From: Cyanobium sp. Morenito 9A2
GTDB taxonomy: Bacteria; Cyanobacteriota; Cyanobacteriia; PCC-6307; Cyanobiaceae
Assembly: GCF_024345575.1 (NCBI RefSeq)
Contig: NZ_JAGQBJ010000006.1
Coordinates: 62,001-126,000 of the forward strand
Length of the DNA: 64,000 nucleotides
Direction of reading: 5' to 3'
Position 1 is the first letter of the stretch. Every line of letters begins with the position of its first letter. Of this stretch, positions 37,006 to 48,831 are shown in pieces. Below the pieces are notes generated by a model. It was not told where the DNA came from. It saw only the letters and a list, made by a program, of their open reading frames with translations, and did not search any database. A program made the position numbers and the translations under genes.

Positions 37006-38184
37006 TCAGGCCGTGAGTTCCAACAACTGCTCAAGTCCTGAGAGCACCACATCGGCCGTGAGCTTGATCCGATAACGACAGGCCTGGGTTTCCGTGCAAT
37101 CGAAACTGCCGTGCTCCCAGTATTTGTTGCTGCCGGCGCCGCCGCCGCAGAGGCCGAAGTAGGCACACTCACTCCGGCAGCGATCAATCCCGGCGCGCAT
37201 GTCACGGTGGATGCGTTGGAACTTGGCACTGGCCGCAATCGACTCCAGGCTGTCGTGGAGCACATTCCCCAGAACAAAGTCGCCGTAGGTGTCGGTTTCC
37301 ACCGCCAGCAATTCTGGATCGAAGGTGGAAATCGAGCCGCGGGCGTCGACGTTCACGATCGCGAAGGGGTGGGTCATGTCGGATTGCTCCAGCCGGGCAT
37401 CCGCCTCAACCAGGCTGCAGATGCCCTCGAACTCCCGCACCCGCATCAGCTCGGGCCGCTCCCGCCAGAGCTCCCAGAACCGTTGCAGGAAAGATTGATA
37501 GGCCACCTCGGCATGGGGCCGACTCAAGGTCGAGACCCGGTTCTCCCCCTCCGTCTCCTCCATGTTGAAGGCCACATCGGTGATGCCGTTGTCCAAGAAG
37601 AAGGCGAACATCGCCTCGGCATGGCCCAGGGCCTCTTCGGTGATCACAGCGATCACCTGGAAGGGGATCCCCCTGCGGCGCAGGTGCTCGATGCCACGCA
37701 GGGTGGCGGCGTGGGTGCCCAGACCCGTACGCGTCCGGCGGTGGACGTCATGGAGAAAAGCCGGCCCATCCATGCTCACCCCTACAGAGATGCCATTGCG
37801 CTCGAAGCAGTCGCACCAGGCCTCGTTGATCAAGGTGGCGTTGGTCTGCACCGACTGATGGATCGACAGCGGCTCCCCCTCCCCCTGCCAACGCCCCAAG
37901 GCTTCGCGGATGCGCACAGTGGCCTCGTCGAAGAAGGCGATCGGCACGGTGAGTGGCTCGCCCGCATGCCAGAGCAGGGTGAAATCACCCCTGACATAGG
38001 GGCTCTCAAGCACCCGCACCAGGGCCGCCTCAAGGATCTCCAGGGGCAGGCGCTGGCGGTCGTTGCGGTTGGGAAGGTAGCAGTAGTCGCAGTCGAGATT
38101 GCAGTAGGGGGTGGGCTGCACCACCAGGAGCTGCAAGGGCCCGAACCCTTCGGGGTTGCCCGGGGACGTGGCGGCTGGGGTCAC
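37006..38184 (-). CDS. grrM: Radical SAM/SPASM maturase of the GRR RiPP system
   Basis: 392 residues. The radical SAM cluster motif is CNLDCDYCYLPNR (CxxxCxxC), with LLWHAGEPLTVP and GVSMDGPAFLHDVHRRTR typical of peptide-modifying anSME-like enzymes. The C-terminal SPASM domain carries CRSECAYFGLCGGG and a downstream Cys pair for auxiliary Fe-S clusters. GrrM enzymes install cyclophane crosslinks between an aromatic residue and the Asn two positions on. The GTG start overlaps the precursor gene stop (GTGA), so peptide and enzyme are translated together. Confidence 0.9.
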   Translation of the reverse strand: MTPAATSPGNPEGFGPLQLLVVQPTPYCNLDCDYCYLPNRNDRQRLPLEILEAALVRVLESPYVRGDFTLLWHAGEPLTVPIAFFDEATVRIREALGRWQGEGEPLSIHQSVQTNATLINEAWCDCFERNGISVGVSMDGPAFLHDVHRRTRTGLGTHAATLRGIEHLRRRGIPFQVIAVITEEALGHAEAMFAFFLDNGITDVAFNMEETEGENRVSTLSRPHAEVAYQSFLQRFWELWRERPELMRVREFEGICSLVEADARLEQSDMTHPFAIVNVDARGSISTFDPELLAVETDTYGDFVLGNVLHDSLESIAASAKFQRIHRDMRAGIDRCRSECAYFGLCGGGAGSNKYWEHGSFDCTETQACRYRIKLTADVVLSGLEQLLELTA

Positions 38185-38609
38185 CAGTAATTACGGAAGC
38201 CGCCGTTGCGGAAACCGCCGCCGTTCAGGAAGCCCCCATTGCGGAAACCACCGTTGCCCCAACCACCGTTGCGGAAGCCGCCGTTGCCGAAGCCACCGTT
38301 GCGGAAGCCGCCATTGCCCCAGCCAATGCCGCGCCCGCCGCCGTTCGCGAACACGAAAGCAAGGCGGCCATCGGGGCCTGCCGCGCCCGTGTCGAGCCCC
38401 GCCTGCTCACCGACCCGCTCCCGCAGGGCGGCCGAGAGTCGGCTCAGACGGGCATCGACCGAGCCTGGGGCGCTCTCCCCTTCAGGAATCGTCCGCGCCG
38501 AAGACGGTGAGACCAACTCGGCCAATGCCGTGGCTCCAGCGCCGGAGGGGGCCAGGGCGGCAAGCAGGAGCAGGAAGCCGAACAGGCCGGAGCGGGAGAA
38601 AATCGCCAT
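38181..38609 (-). CDS. grrA: GrrA/OscA-type cyclophane RiPP precursor
   Basis: 142 residues from ATG 38609 (an upstream in-frame start at 38645 is possible). A signal-like leader (about 1-28, MAIFSRSGLFGFLLLLAALA) is followed by a conserved leader with LSRLSAALRERV and a C-terminal core of pentads of the form aromatic-X-Asn-Gly-Gly. Counting from FAN there are ten aromatic-X-Asn units: eight Phe (FAN, FRN, FGN, FLN) and two Trp (WGN), ending FRNYW. These are the crosslinking sites expected for GrrM. The secretory leader suggests a periplasmic or exported product. Confidence 0.9.
   Translation of the reverse strand: MAIFSRSGLFGFLLLLAALAPSGAGATALAELVSPSSARTIPEGESAPGSVDARLSRLSAALRERVGEQAGLDTGAAGPDGRLAFVFANGGGRGIGWGNGGFRNGGFGNGGFRNGGWGNGGFRNGGFLNGGGFRNGGFRNYW
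38185..38340 (-). repeat. 15-bp tandem repeats encoding the RiPP core
   Basis: About ten imperfect 15-bp units, readable on the plus strand as TTGCGGAAGCCGCCG variants, encode the Phe/Trp-X-Asn-Gly-Gly pentads. Unit differences are mostly in the X codon and the aromatic codon. The array can change copy number by slippage without a frameshift. Confidence 0.9.
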
Positions 38610-38677
38610 CGGGGTGCCGCCAGGGGAAAGGACGAAACGAAACAAGTGGGCGCCGCCGGAGGGCGGAAGCGCATCGG

Positions 38678-39622
38678 TCAGCGGGGCGACGCCCCGGAAG
38701 GTGATCCAAGGATGAGGCCTTCGCGGCTCAGCAGCACGGCTTGAAAGAACGCGCGCACCCGATCGGTGGGCACCGCGAGCACGCCCTTCGGCCCAAGCCA
38801 GGCGTCCACGCTGGCCACGGCCTCGGGGCGACCCTCCAGATAGCCCTGGAAGAGCCCCGCGATCGCCAGGTTGACCACGTTCAGCACGGTGGAATTGTTT
38901 TCCGGCACGATGCAGCCCACCCCGTAGGTCAGGTAGGGGGTCTCTGGCACGAGCGCCAGGCCGTTGATCCGGCGCTGCTGGCGCAGCCCGGCCAGCACGT
39001 TGGAATCACCCAACACCCCTGCCACCTTGTTCTGCTCCAGGGCGGTCACCGCCAGGGCGACGGTGGGGAAGCTCACCGCCCGGGCCTTGGGTTGCAAACC
39101 CGTCAAGGCATCTTGACCGATGGAACCTTCCACCACGGCGATGGAACGGCCGGCCAGGGAGGCTGGGGAACCATCAAGGGTGCCGCTGCGGCTGAGCAAC
39201 CTGAGGCCGGAAAGGCCGATGGGCAGGGAGAAGTCCACCACCCGGTCCCGCTCCCAGCTGAAGGGCACCCCGCAGGCCAATGCGGCCTTCCCACTGGCCA
39301 CGGCCTCCACCATCGCGGCGGCGTTGTCGACGGGAACAAAACGGATCTGCACCTGACGGCCCAGTTCGGCCTTGAGCTGGCGGTCGATGCGGCGGGCCAC
39401 ATCAACGGCATAGCCCTCCGGTTCACCTTTCGCCCCCAGACGGATGAACGGAGGGATGTCGGAGGGTCCGACCATCAACACCTCGCCGGTCTTGGCCACC
39501 TGCTCCAGCACGGATTCGGCGGCGGCAGGAGCCGGCAGCAGAGCGCCCAGGGGCACAACGGCGCCCAGCGCTCCCAGGAGGAGGGCGCGCAAGCGGCTGG
39601 GGACAGAAGGACCCACGGTCAC
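38678..39622 (-). CDS. GRR-system periplasmic substrate-binding protein (GrrP-like)
   Basis: 314 residues with a signal peptide (about 1-36, ending PAPAAAES). The mature part is a type 2 PBP of the amino acid family: GEVLMVGPSDIPPFIRLGAKG, EGYAVDVARRID, VDNAAAMVEAVASGKAALACG and RSIAVVEGSIGQDAL. Such a protein is a regular third member of GRR maturase cassettes in cyanobacteria; its ligand is unknown. It begins the grrP-grrA-grrM run at GTG 39622. Confidence 0.85.
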   Translation of the reverse strand: MTVGPSVPSRLRALLLGALGAVVPLGALLPAPAAAESVLEQVAKTGEVLMVGPSDIPPFIRLGAKGEPEGYAVDVARRIDRQLKAELGRQVQIRFVPVDNAAAMVEAVASGKAALACGVPFSWERDRVVDFSLPIGLSGLRLLSRSGTLDGSPASLAGRSIAVVEGSIGQDALTGLQPKARAVSFPTVALAVTALEQNKVAGVLGDSNVLAGLRQQRRINGLALVPETPYLTYGVGCIVPENNSTVLNVVNLAIAGLFQGYLEGRPEAVASVDAWLGPKGVLAVPTDRVRAFFQAVLLSREGLILGSPSGASPR

Positions 39623-39682
39623 GACCCTGAGGAATGGGACGAATCTAGGACCCGGCTCCAGTGGCTTCGGCGCCTGGGCCGC

Positions 39683-40555
39683 TCAGGGCAAGACCACGAA
39701 GCGCATGCTCAGATCCAACCAGGAGCTGCGGGTGATCGGGGCGCTGGTGGAAATCAAATCAATGCCGGTGCTGGCATAGATCTGCAGCTGCTCGGGCTGA
39801 ACGCCGGACGCTTCCAGCACCACCAACGGAGCCAGGGTCCGCAGCTGCGGCACCAGGGCCGCGAGGGCTTCGGGAAGAAATTCATCGAGCAGCACTCCAT
39901 CGGCACCCGCACGCACGGCCGCCTCAGCCTCGGCAGCCGTCTCCGCCTCGACGATCACCCGCGCCGGCCAGGGGGCCGAGGCGCGCACGCTCACCAGGGC
40001 CCGCTCCAAGCCTCCGGCCCAGGCCAGGTGGTTTTCCTTGAGCATGGCGGCGTCATCGAGGCCGAGGCGGTGGTTGTGGCCACCCCCGCAGCGCACGGCG
40101 TACTTCTCGAGCAGCCGCAGCCCCGGGGTGGTCTTGCGCGTGTCCACCAGGCGGACACCACTGCCGGCAAGCTGGGCCACTAGGGCCGCCGTGGCGGTGG
40201 CGATGCCCGAGAGCCGCATGGCCAGGTTCAAGGCCGTGCGCTCGCCGGCCACCAGGGCCGCCGCGCTGCCCTCCAGCTCCAGCAAGCGCTCTCCTTCGTT
40301 GACCGGGGCGCCATCGGCCACCAGCACCTCCACCCGCACGGCCGGATCCAGGAGCCGAAACAGCGGCTCCGCCAGCACACCGCCGCAGAAGATCCCCGGC
40401 TGTTTGGCGATCCAGATGGCCTGGCCCCGAGCTCCCGCCAACGCCGGCGCCGTCAGATCGCCCCTGCCGATGTCCTCGGTCAGCCAGCCGCGTAGGCGCT
40501 CGCTCAGGCCTGGGTCGGTGAGAGGGCTGTTTTGGGTGGGAGATCCTGGGGGCAT
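39683..40555 (-). CDS. nadC: Nicotinate-nucleotide diphosphorylase (carboxylating)
   Basis: 290 residues from ATG 40555; an in-frame extension to 40636 is low complexity. It converts quinolinate and PRPP to nicotinate mononucleotide. [71 protein letters not shown] (in parts) and VLLDEF, with [20 protein letters not shown], are the QPRTase signatures. It marks the return to the common genome backbone after the accessory block. Confidence 0.93.
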   Translation of the reverse strand: MPPGSPTQNSPLTDPGLSERLRGWLTEDIGRGDLTAPALAGARGQAIWIAKQPGIFCGGVLAEPLFRLLDPAVRVEVLVADGAPVNEGERLLELEGSAAALVAGERTALNLAMRLSGIATATAALVAQLAGSGVRLVDTRKTTPGLRLLEKYAVRCGGGHNHRLGLDDAAMLKENHLAWAGGLERALVSVRASAPWPARVIVEAETAAEAEAAVRAGADGVLLDEFLPEALAALVPQLRTLAPLVVLEASGVQPEQLQIYASTGIDLISTSAPITRSSWLDLSMRFVVLP

Positions 40556-40644
40556 GGTCGGGGGCGGCACCGCCGCGGACCGGGGGCGCGGAAGCAGCGC
40601 TGGAGGACATTGTCGACCAGACTGACCCAGCTCCAACCAGCCCC

Positions 40645-41511
40645 ATGGGATCCCCTGTGAACGGTTCCGGTTTCACGTTCAACCTGCGGCGCCGACAGGT
40701 CCTGGTGGCGGGCTTGGCCACCGGGTTCGCCGTCGCCGCCGGGCCGATCACGGCGGCGACGATCACCACACCGGCCCATGGGTTGCTGGCGGGCTTCGTG
40801 AGCGTGCCGGCGGGAGATCGCTCGATTCCCGCCTACCGCGCCCAGCCGGCCAAGGGCCAGCGCCACCCGGTGGTGCTGGTGGTGCAGGAGATCTTCGGCG
40901 TGCATGCCCACATCCAGGACGTCTGCCGCCGCCTGGCCCGCCTGGGCTACGTGGCGATCGCCCCCAGCCTCTACGAACGCCAGGGGGACGTGAGCCAGCT
41001 TCCCGACATCCCCTCGATCCTGCCGGTGGTGGCCCAGGTGCCGGATGCCCAGGTGCTGGCCGATCTCGATGCCACGGTGGCCTGGGCCGAGGGCCAGGGC
41101 GGCGACACCAGCCGGCTGGGGATCACGGGCTTCTGCTGGGGCGGGCGGATCACCTGGCTCTACGCCGCCCACAACCCCCGGCTCAAGGCCGGTGTGGCCT
41201 GGTACGGCCGCCTGGTGGGCACGGCCACCCCGTTGCAACCACGCTTTCCGATCGACCTGGCCGCTGAACTCAAGGCCCCCGTGCTGGGGCTCTATGCCGG
41301 CGACGACGACGGCATCCCCCTGGACTCAGTGCAGCGCATGCAGGCGGCGCTGAAGGCGGCCGGCAGCCCCAGCCGGATCGAGGTGTTCCCGGGGGCGCCC
41401 CACGGCTTCCATGCCGATTACCGCCCCACCTTCCGGGCAGAGGCGGCGGCGGCGGGTTGGCAGCGGCTGCAGGCCTGGTTCAAGGCCCACGGGGTGGCGC
41501 CGGCGGTGTGA
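40645..41511 (+). CDS. Exported dienelactone hydrolase family protein
   Basis: 288 residues. A Tat-like or Sec N-terminus ([20 protein letters not shown]) precedes an alpha/beta hydrolase with dienelactone-hydrolase features: [20 protein letters not shown], nucleophile Cys in [15 protein letters not shown], Asp in [10 protein letters not shown] and His in [12 protein letters not shown]. The natural substrate in cyanobacteria is unknown. It diverges from nadC and is convergent with mnmE, 4 bp away. Confidence 0.88.
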   Translation: MGSPVNGSGFTFNLRRRQVLVAGLATGFAVAAGPITAATITTPAHGLLAGFVSVPAGDRSIPAYRAQPAKGQRHPVVLVVQEIFGVHAHIQDVCRRLARLGYVAIAPSLYERQGDVSQLPDIPSILPVVAQVPDAQVLADLDATVAWAEGQGGDTSRLGITGFCWGGRITWLYAAHNPRLKAGVAWYGRLVGTATPLQPRFPIDLAAELKAPVLGLYAGDDDGIPLDSVQRMQAALKAAGSPSRIEVFPGAPHGFHADYRPTFRAEAAAAGWQRLQAWFKAHGVAPAV

Positions 41512-41515
41512 CCAC

Positions 41516-42922
41516 CTACTTGCCGATGCAGAAGCGGGAAAACACCCGATCGAGCATGGCCTCGTTCACCTCCGCGCCGGTGATCGCCCCGAGGCTGCGC
41601 AGCGCCTGGCGCAGGTCGATGGTCCAGAAGTCCCAGGGGAGGGCCTGATCAGCGGCCTCCAGGGAGCGCCCCAGCGCCACGGCCGCTTCGGCGGCCAGGT
41701 CCCGCTGCCGCTGGTTGAGGGCCACCTCCAGCCCCGGACCGAGGCTGGCCCCGCAGCACTCCAGCAGGGCCGCCGCCAGGGCTTCAAGCCCTTCCGCGGC
41801 CAACGCACTGATGGCCACGTGGTTGGGTTTGGATCCGGCCGGCACGCCGACGTCCGCGGCGGCAGGGGGCAGCGCATCGGCCTTGTTGCCCACCAGCAGC
41901 AGCGGCACCCCCGCGGGCACCAACTCCCGCAGGGCGGCGTCAGCGTCGCCCCAGCCCTCGCGGAGATCGAACAGCAGCAGCACCGCATCGGCGGCCGCCA
42001 GGGCGGCGCAGCTGCGCTCGATCCCCAGCTGTTCGACCCGATCGTCAGTGGGGCGGATGCCGGCGGTGTCCAGCAGGGTGAGCGGTACGCCGCGCAACAC
42101 CAGTTCGCTCTCCACCAGATCGCGGGTGGTGCCGGGCAGGTCGGCGACGATCGCGCGCGCGCTGCCGCTGAGGGCATTGAGCAGGCTGGATTTGCCCACG
42201 TTCGGGCGACCGATGATCGCCACCTTCAACCCCTCCCTCAGCACCCGGCCCTGGGCGGCCTCGGCCACCAGGGCGAGGAGTTCCGCCCGCACGGCCGCCA
42301 GCTCCATGGCAACGGCATCGACCTCGAGGGGCGGCAGGTCGTCCTCGAAATCCACCCGCGCCTCCAGCTCCGCCAACTGATCCAGTAGGCGGGCGCGCAG
42401 GGCGCCGATGCGCCGCTCCAGGCCGCCATCAAGGCCCGCCAGGGCCAGCTGGGCCGCCCGGCGGCTGCGGGCTGTGATCAGTTCGCTGATCGCCTCGGCA
42501 CGGGTGAGATCGAGGCGACCGTTCAGGAAGGCCCGCTGGCTGAACTCCCCGGGCAAAGCCCGGCGGGCCCCCGCGGCCAGCACCTGCTCCAGCACCCGGG
42601 CCACCGCCACCAAGCCTCCGTGGCAGTGGAACTCCACCACGTCTTCGCGGGTGAAGCTGCGCGGGGCGCGCATTAACAACAAGAGGGCCTCATCGAGCCG
42701 CTCGCCGCTGCCTGGATCAATCACGTGGCCGTAGAGCACCCGGTGGCTCTCCCACTCCTGGCTTCCGGGGGCCGCAAACAAGGCCCGGGCGATCGGCTCA
42801 GCCCGGGGCCCTGAAACCCGCACGATCGCCACACTGCCCGCCCCCGGTGCCACGGCGGTAGCCACCGCAGCGATGGTCTCGACAGCGGTCGTGGCGGTGG
42901 CGATGGTGCCCTGGGGAATCAA
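41516..42922 (-). CDS. mnmE: tRNA uridine-5-carboxymethylaminomethyl modification GTPase
   Basis: 468 residues. MnmE with MnmG modifies U34 of certain tRNAs. The N-terminal tetrahydrofolate-binding domain holds DTIAAVAT-like sequence (here ETIAAVATAVAPGAGSVAIV), the G domain has IGRPNVGKSSLLNALSG, TTRD, DTAGIR and VGNKADALP, and the chain ends with the diagnostic FCIGK. Length is normal. Confidence 0.96.
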   Translation of the reverse strand: MIPQGTIATATTAVETIAAVATAVAPGAGSVAIVRVSGPRAEPIARALFAAPGSQEWESHRVLYGHVIDPGSGERLDEALLLLMRAPRSFTREDVVEFHCHGGLVAVARVLEQVLAAGARRALPGEFSQRAFLNGRLDLTRAEAISELITARSRRAAQLALAGLDGGLERRIGALRARLLDQLAELEARVDFEDDLPPLEVDAVAMELAAVRAELLALVAEAAQGRVLREGLKVAIIGRPNVGKSSLLNALSGSARAIVADLPGTTRDLVESELVLRGVPLTLLDTAGIRPTDDRVEQLGIERSCAALAAADAVLLLFDLREGWGDADAALRELVPAGVPLLLVGNKADALPPAAADVGVPAGSKPNHVAISALAAEGLEALAAALLECCGASLGPGLEVALNQRQRDLAAEAAVALGRSLEAADQALPWDFWTIDLRQALRSLGAITGAEVNEAMLDRVFSRFCIGK

Positions 42923-42991
42923 CTGCGTTGCTGGGCCGGAGCGCTCCAGTTTCGGCTGCCGCTGGGCGGGCGGCGGCGCCGGATCCGTACC

Positions 42992-43219
42992 TCAAGAGGG
43001 GGAAGGACAGAGCACCAGATCGATCTCAGGGCCGCTGGGGTGGCGCCACTCGCGGAACTCCGCCTCCAGGGCTCGGCCATCCGCCCCTTGCTGGCGTCGA
43101 TGCAGATGCTCAAGGCGGAGATGCACCAGATCGAGGGTGTCATCGAGCAGGGCGGCGGCTTGCTCAGAGGTCATGGGCATCGACTCCTGAAAAGGGTTGA
43201 GCTTGTCTAGCCAGCGCAT
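42992..43219 (-). CDS. Small conserved hypothetical protein
   Basis: 75 residues starting MRWLDKLNPFQ. A helical middle section (about 17-58) with EQAAALLDDTLDLVHLRLEH, no membrane segment and a tail ending in Ser/Pro. Composition is protein-like and distinct from the antisense frames; no family recognised. It lies between selO and mnmE on the same strand. Confidence 0.55.
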   Translation of the reverse strand: MRWLDKLNPFQESMPMTSEQAAALLDDTLDLVHLRLEHLHRRQQGADGRALEAEFREWRHPSGPEIDLVLCPSPS

Positions 43220-43249
43220 CCAGGTGCTGATGTGACCAAAAGCACGGCT

Positions 43250-44712
43250 TCAGGGGGTCGACACCTGGGCCAGCCAGGCCCGCAGGGGCTGCCAGTCGTC
43301 GCGGCGATCGATCGCCTCCCAGATCCGCTCGATCATCGGGCGCACCGGTGTTTCCACGAGATTCCAGCGCTGGGCGCAGGCCGGCACCCGCGCCTGCTGC
43401 TCCGCCGGCAGGGCCTGGGCCTGGATCCACCAGGCGTCGCGCCAGGCCAGCCAGGCCTCGCGAGGAGGCTCAGGGGCACCGGCCACGAACGGCGTCAGGG
43501 CCTCCGGCTCGGGCGGCACACCCCCTTGGGCCAGCCGCAAGGCGAGGGCGGAAAAGAAGTCGCCGTAGGCCACAGGCCAAACGGCCAGGAGCTGCAGGGT
43601 GAGGCGCACCGGATCGGGGAGGTCCACCCCCTGCCGGGACCCGATGGCCTCGGCCTCGAAGCCGAGGCGCCGCAGGAGCCGGGCGCGGTAGTGGCTGTCG
43701 TAGGCGGGGGCGAAGCGCTCCAGGCGCGCCTCCAGCTCGGCGCGGGGCAGCAGCAGCGCCAGGGGTTCCTGCAAGAGCCGCAGGTTGTGGTGGCAGGTCA
43801 GAGGCTGGCGGCCATACGCATAGAGGCCGCTGTGGTCGAAGGAGGCGGCGGTGAAGCCGGGATCCCAGGTCTTCAGGAAGGCGAAGGGGCCGTAATCGAA
43901 GCTTTCCCCCGCCAGTGACATGTTGTCGGTGTTGAGCACCCCGTGGGTGAAGCCCGCCACCATCCACTCGGCCGCCAGCCGCGCCACCCGCTCCACCAGC
44001 TCGCCATAGAAGGCGAGCAGCTGCGGTTCGGAGCCCGCGGGGCCGGCGGCCGGATGGGCCCGGGCCAGGTGCGGGTAGTAGACCGCCACCCCATGGCGCA
44101 GGAGCCGTTCCAATTACTGGGGCTGACCCAGATGCAGCAGGCGCTCACAGGTGCCGAAACGCAGGTGGGTGCGCGCCAGGCGCACCATCACCGCGCTGCG
44201 GGTGGGGGGAAGGCTCATCGCCGCGCCAGAGGTCTTCGCCCGTTTCCACCAACGAAAGGGTGCGGCTGGTGGTCACCCCGAGGCGGTGCAGGGCTTCACT
44301 GGCGATGATCTCGCGCACGCCGCCCTTGAGGGTGAGCCGTCCGTCGCCGCCCCGGCTCCAGGGGGTGGTGCCGGAGCCCTTGGCGCCCAGGTCCTGCAGG
44401 TCGCCCTGGCGGTCGCGCAGCTGGCCGTAAAGAAAGCCGCGGCCATCGCCGAGGAAGGGGTTGTAGGTGCCGAACTGGTAGCCGTGGTAGCGCAGGGCCA
44501 GCAGGGGTGTCCGCGCCTCGAAGCGTCCATAGGCCTCCTCCACATCGGCGTCACTGACGGCAACGGGATCGAGCCCCAGCTGCTCCAGCAGGGCATCGTT
44601 GCGAAAGCGCAGGGTCGTGCGCGGAAAACGGGCCGCCTCCACCACATCCCAGTAAGCCGAGCCCAAGGTTTCGATCGAGGGCTCGAAGGGGAGGGCGAGG
44701 AGGGGGTTGCCC

Positions 44713-44720
<8 letters not shown>
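43250..44720 (-). pseudogene. selO: selO (YdiU) protein adenylyltransferase, disrupted
   Basis: SelO is a pseudokinase-fold AMPylase. The N-terminal frame starts at TTG 44720 ([20 protein letters not shown]) and includes [20 protein letters not shown] and [18 protein letters not shown], but after WRGDEPS it shifts frame. The six-base G run at 44204-44209 (C on the coding strand) has one base too many; the correct frame then reads [20 protein letters not shown]. That frame meets a TAA at 44114-44116 (CAG TAA TTG) and continues to 43250 with GFTHGVLNTDNMSLAGESFD and DYGPFAFLKTWDP intact. Two independent lesions argue for a real pseudogene rather than a single read error. The start lies 8 bp inside the relA/spoT end. 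Confidence 0.88.
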
Positions 44721-47097
<2,377 letters not shown>

Positions 47098-47179
47098 TCC
47101 ACCCTGCGGATGCAGCCATCGTATTCAGCTGCCGAAACAAATGGCCGTGTGTGCGCTTCCCGGCATCCAAGCTGGGGGG

Positions 47180-48820
47180 ATGGCCAGCGCCCCGAACTCC
47201 GATCCGGTGCTCCAGATCCGTGATCTGGTGGTGCACTACCCGTCTTCCGCCGGCACGGGGCGGGAGCAGATGGCCCCCACCCTCGATGGCCTCACCCTCG
47301 GCCTGGCTCGCGGCGAGCGGCTGGCCCTGGTGGGCCCATCGGGCTGCGGCAAGAGCACCGTGGCCAGGGCCGTGCTGCAGCTGCTGCCGCCCGGGAGTCG
47401 CTGCGAAGGGGAGTTGCGGCTGGCGGGCCACGATCCGCGTCAGCTCAGCCAGGGAGCCCTGCGCCGACTGCGGGGCGAGGCAGTGGGGCTGGTCTTCCAA
47501 GACCCCATGACCCGCCTGAACCCCCTGCTCACGGTGGGCGAGCACCTCAGCGACACCCTGGTCGCCCACCGTCCCCTCTGGAAACGGCGCCAGCGCCGGG
47601 AACGCGCCCAGGAGCTGCTGGCGCGCGTGGGCATCGAGCCGGAGCGCTACGGCAGCTATCCCCATGAGTTCAGCGGTGGCATGCGCCAGCGGCTGGCGAT
47701 GGCCCTGGCCATGGCCCTGGAGCCGCCGCTGGTGATTGCCGATGAACCCACCACCAGCTTGGACGTGGCCGTGGCCGCCCAGGTGATGGCCGAACTCAGC
47801 CGCCTCTGCCAGGAGGTGGGTAGCGCCCTGCTGCTGATCAGCCACGACCTGGCCCTCGCAGGCCGCTGGTGCGAACGCATCGCCGTGCTTGATGGGGGGC
47901 AACTGGTGGAGGAGGCCCCCGCAAGACAACTGCTGACACGGCCTGGGGCCCCCCTGAGCCAGCGGCTGGTGGCGGCCGCCCGGGCCCGCGAGGGCACCCC
48001 CACTCCGGCCCCGAGCGCCACGCCGCTGCTGCTGGAACTGGAGAACCTGCGCTGCTGGCACCCGCTGCCGTCGCTGCCCTGGCAGGGGCGCTGGCTCAAG
48101 GCTGTCGACGGGGTGAGCCTGCAGGTGCGCGAAGGGGAAACCCTCGGGGTGGTGGGGGCCTCCGGCTGCGGCAAGAGCACCCTCTGCCGGGCACTGATGG
48201 GGCTGACTCCGGTGCGCGGCGGCTCGGTGCGCCTGCAGGGCCAGGAGCTGCTGGCCCTACGGGGCCGCCAGCGCCAGCGGGCGCGGCGCCGGATTCAGAT
48301 GGTTTTTCAAGACCCCCTGGCCTGCTTGAACCCCGCCATGGCCGTGGGCGAAGCGATTGCTGATCCGCTGCTGATCCATGGCCTGGCGAAGCGCGCCGAA
48401 GCACGGGCCCGGGCGCGGGAGCAGCTGGCCGCCGTGGGGCTCACACCGCCCGAGCACTACGAGCGTCGGCTGCCCCGGGAGCTCTCAGGGGGCCAGCAGC
48501 AGCGCGTGGCGATCGCCCGGGCCCTGGTGCTGGAACCCCGTGTGCTGCTCTGCGACGAGAGCGTGAGCATGCTCGATGCCGAGGTGCAGGCCGACGTGCT
48601 GGAGCTGCTGCGCGACCTTCAAACACGCCTGGGGCTGGCAATGGTGTTCGTCACCCACGATCTGGCCCTGGCCAGCGGTTTCTGCCAGCGGGTGATCGTG
48701 CTGGAGGGGGGGAAGATCGTGGAGCAGGGTCCCGGCGATCAACTGCTGGCCCATCCCCAGGCCGCCATCACCCAGCTCCTGGTGGAGGCTTGCCCCAGAC
48801 TGCCGACATTGGCGTCCTGA
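47180..48820 (+). CDS. ABC transporter ATP-binding protein with two fused NBDs (Opp/Dpp type)
   Basis: 546 residues. NBD1: Walker A GPSGCGKSTV, QDPMTRLNPLLTVGEHL, signature FSGGMRQRLAMALAMA, Walker B LVIADEPTTSLD. NBD2: Walker A GASGCGKSTL, QDPLACLNPAMAVGEAI, signature LSGGQQQRVAIARALV, Walker B VLLCDESVSMLD. The N-x-P/LNP loops are typical of DppD/DppF or YejF-like peptide or nickel importers. Permease and binding protein genes are not adjacent, so they must be encoded elsewhere. ATG 47180 gives the normal N-terminus. Confidence 0.93.
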   Translation: MASAPNSDPVLQIRDLVVHYPSSAGTGREQMAPTLDGLTLGLARGERLALVGPSGCGKSTVARAVLQLLPPGSRCEGELRLAGHDPRQLSQGALRRLRGEAVGLVFQDPMTRLNPLLTVGEHLSDTLVAHRPLWKRRQRRERAQELLARVGIEPERYGSYPHEFSGGMRQRLAMALAMALEPPLVIADEPTTSLDVAVAAQVMAELSRLCQEVGSALLLISHDLALAGRWCERIAVLDGGQLVEEAPARQLLTRPGAPLSQRLVAAARAREGTPTPAPSATPLLLELENLRCWHPLPSLPWQGRWLKAVDGVSLQVREGETLGVVGASGCGKSTLCRALMGLTPVRGGSVRLQGQELLALRGRQRQRARRRIQMVFQDPLACLNPAMAVGEAIADPLLIHGLAKRAEARARAREQLAAVGLTPPEHYERRLPRELSGGQQQRVAIARALVLEPRVLLCDESVSMLDAEVQADVLELLRDLQTRLGLAMVFVTHDLALASGFCQRVIVLEGGKIVEQGPGDQLLAHPQAAITQLLVEACPRLPTLAS

Positions 48821-48831
48821 TTGAGCCTCTG

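Noticed and set aside
38185..38340. Regular 15-bp repeats that could suggest a CRISPR array
   Set aside because: Units are contiguous without spacers and keep a coding frame for the RiPP core.
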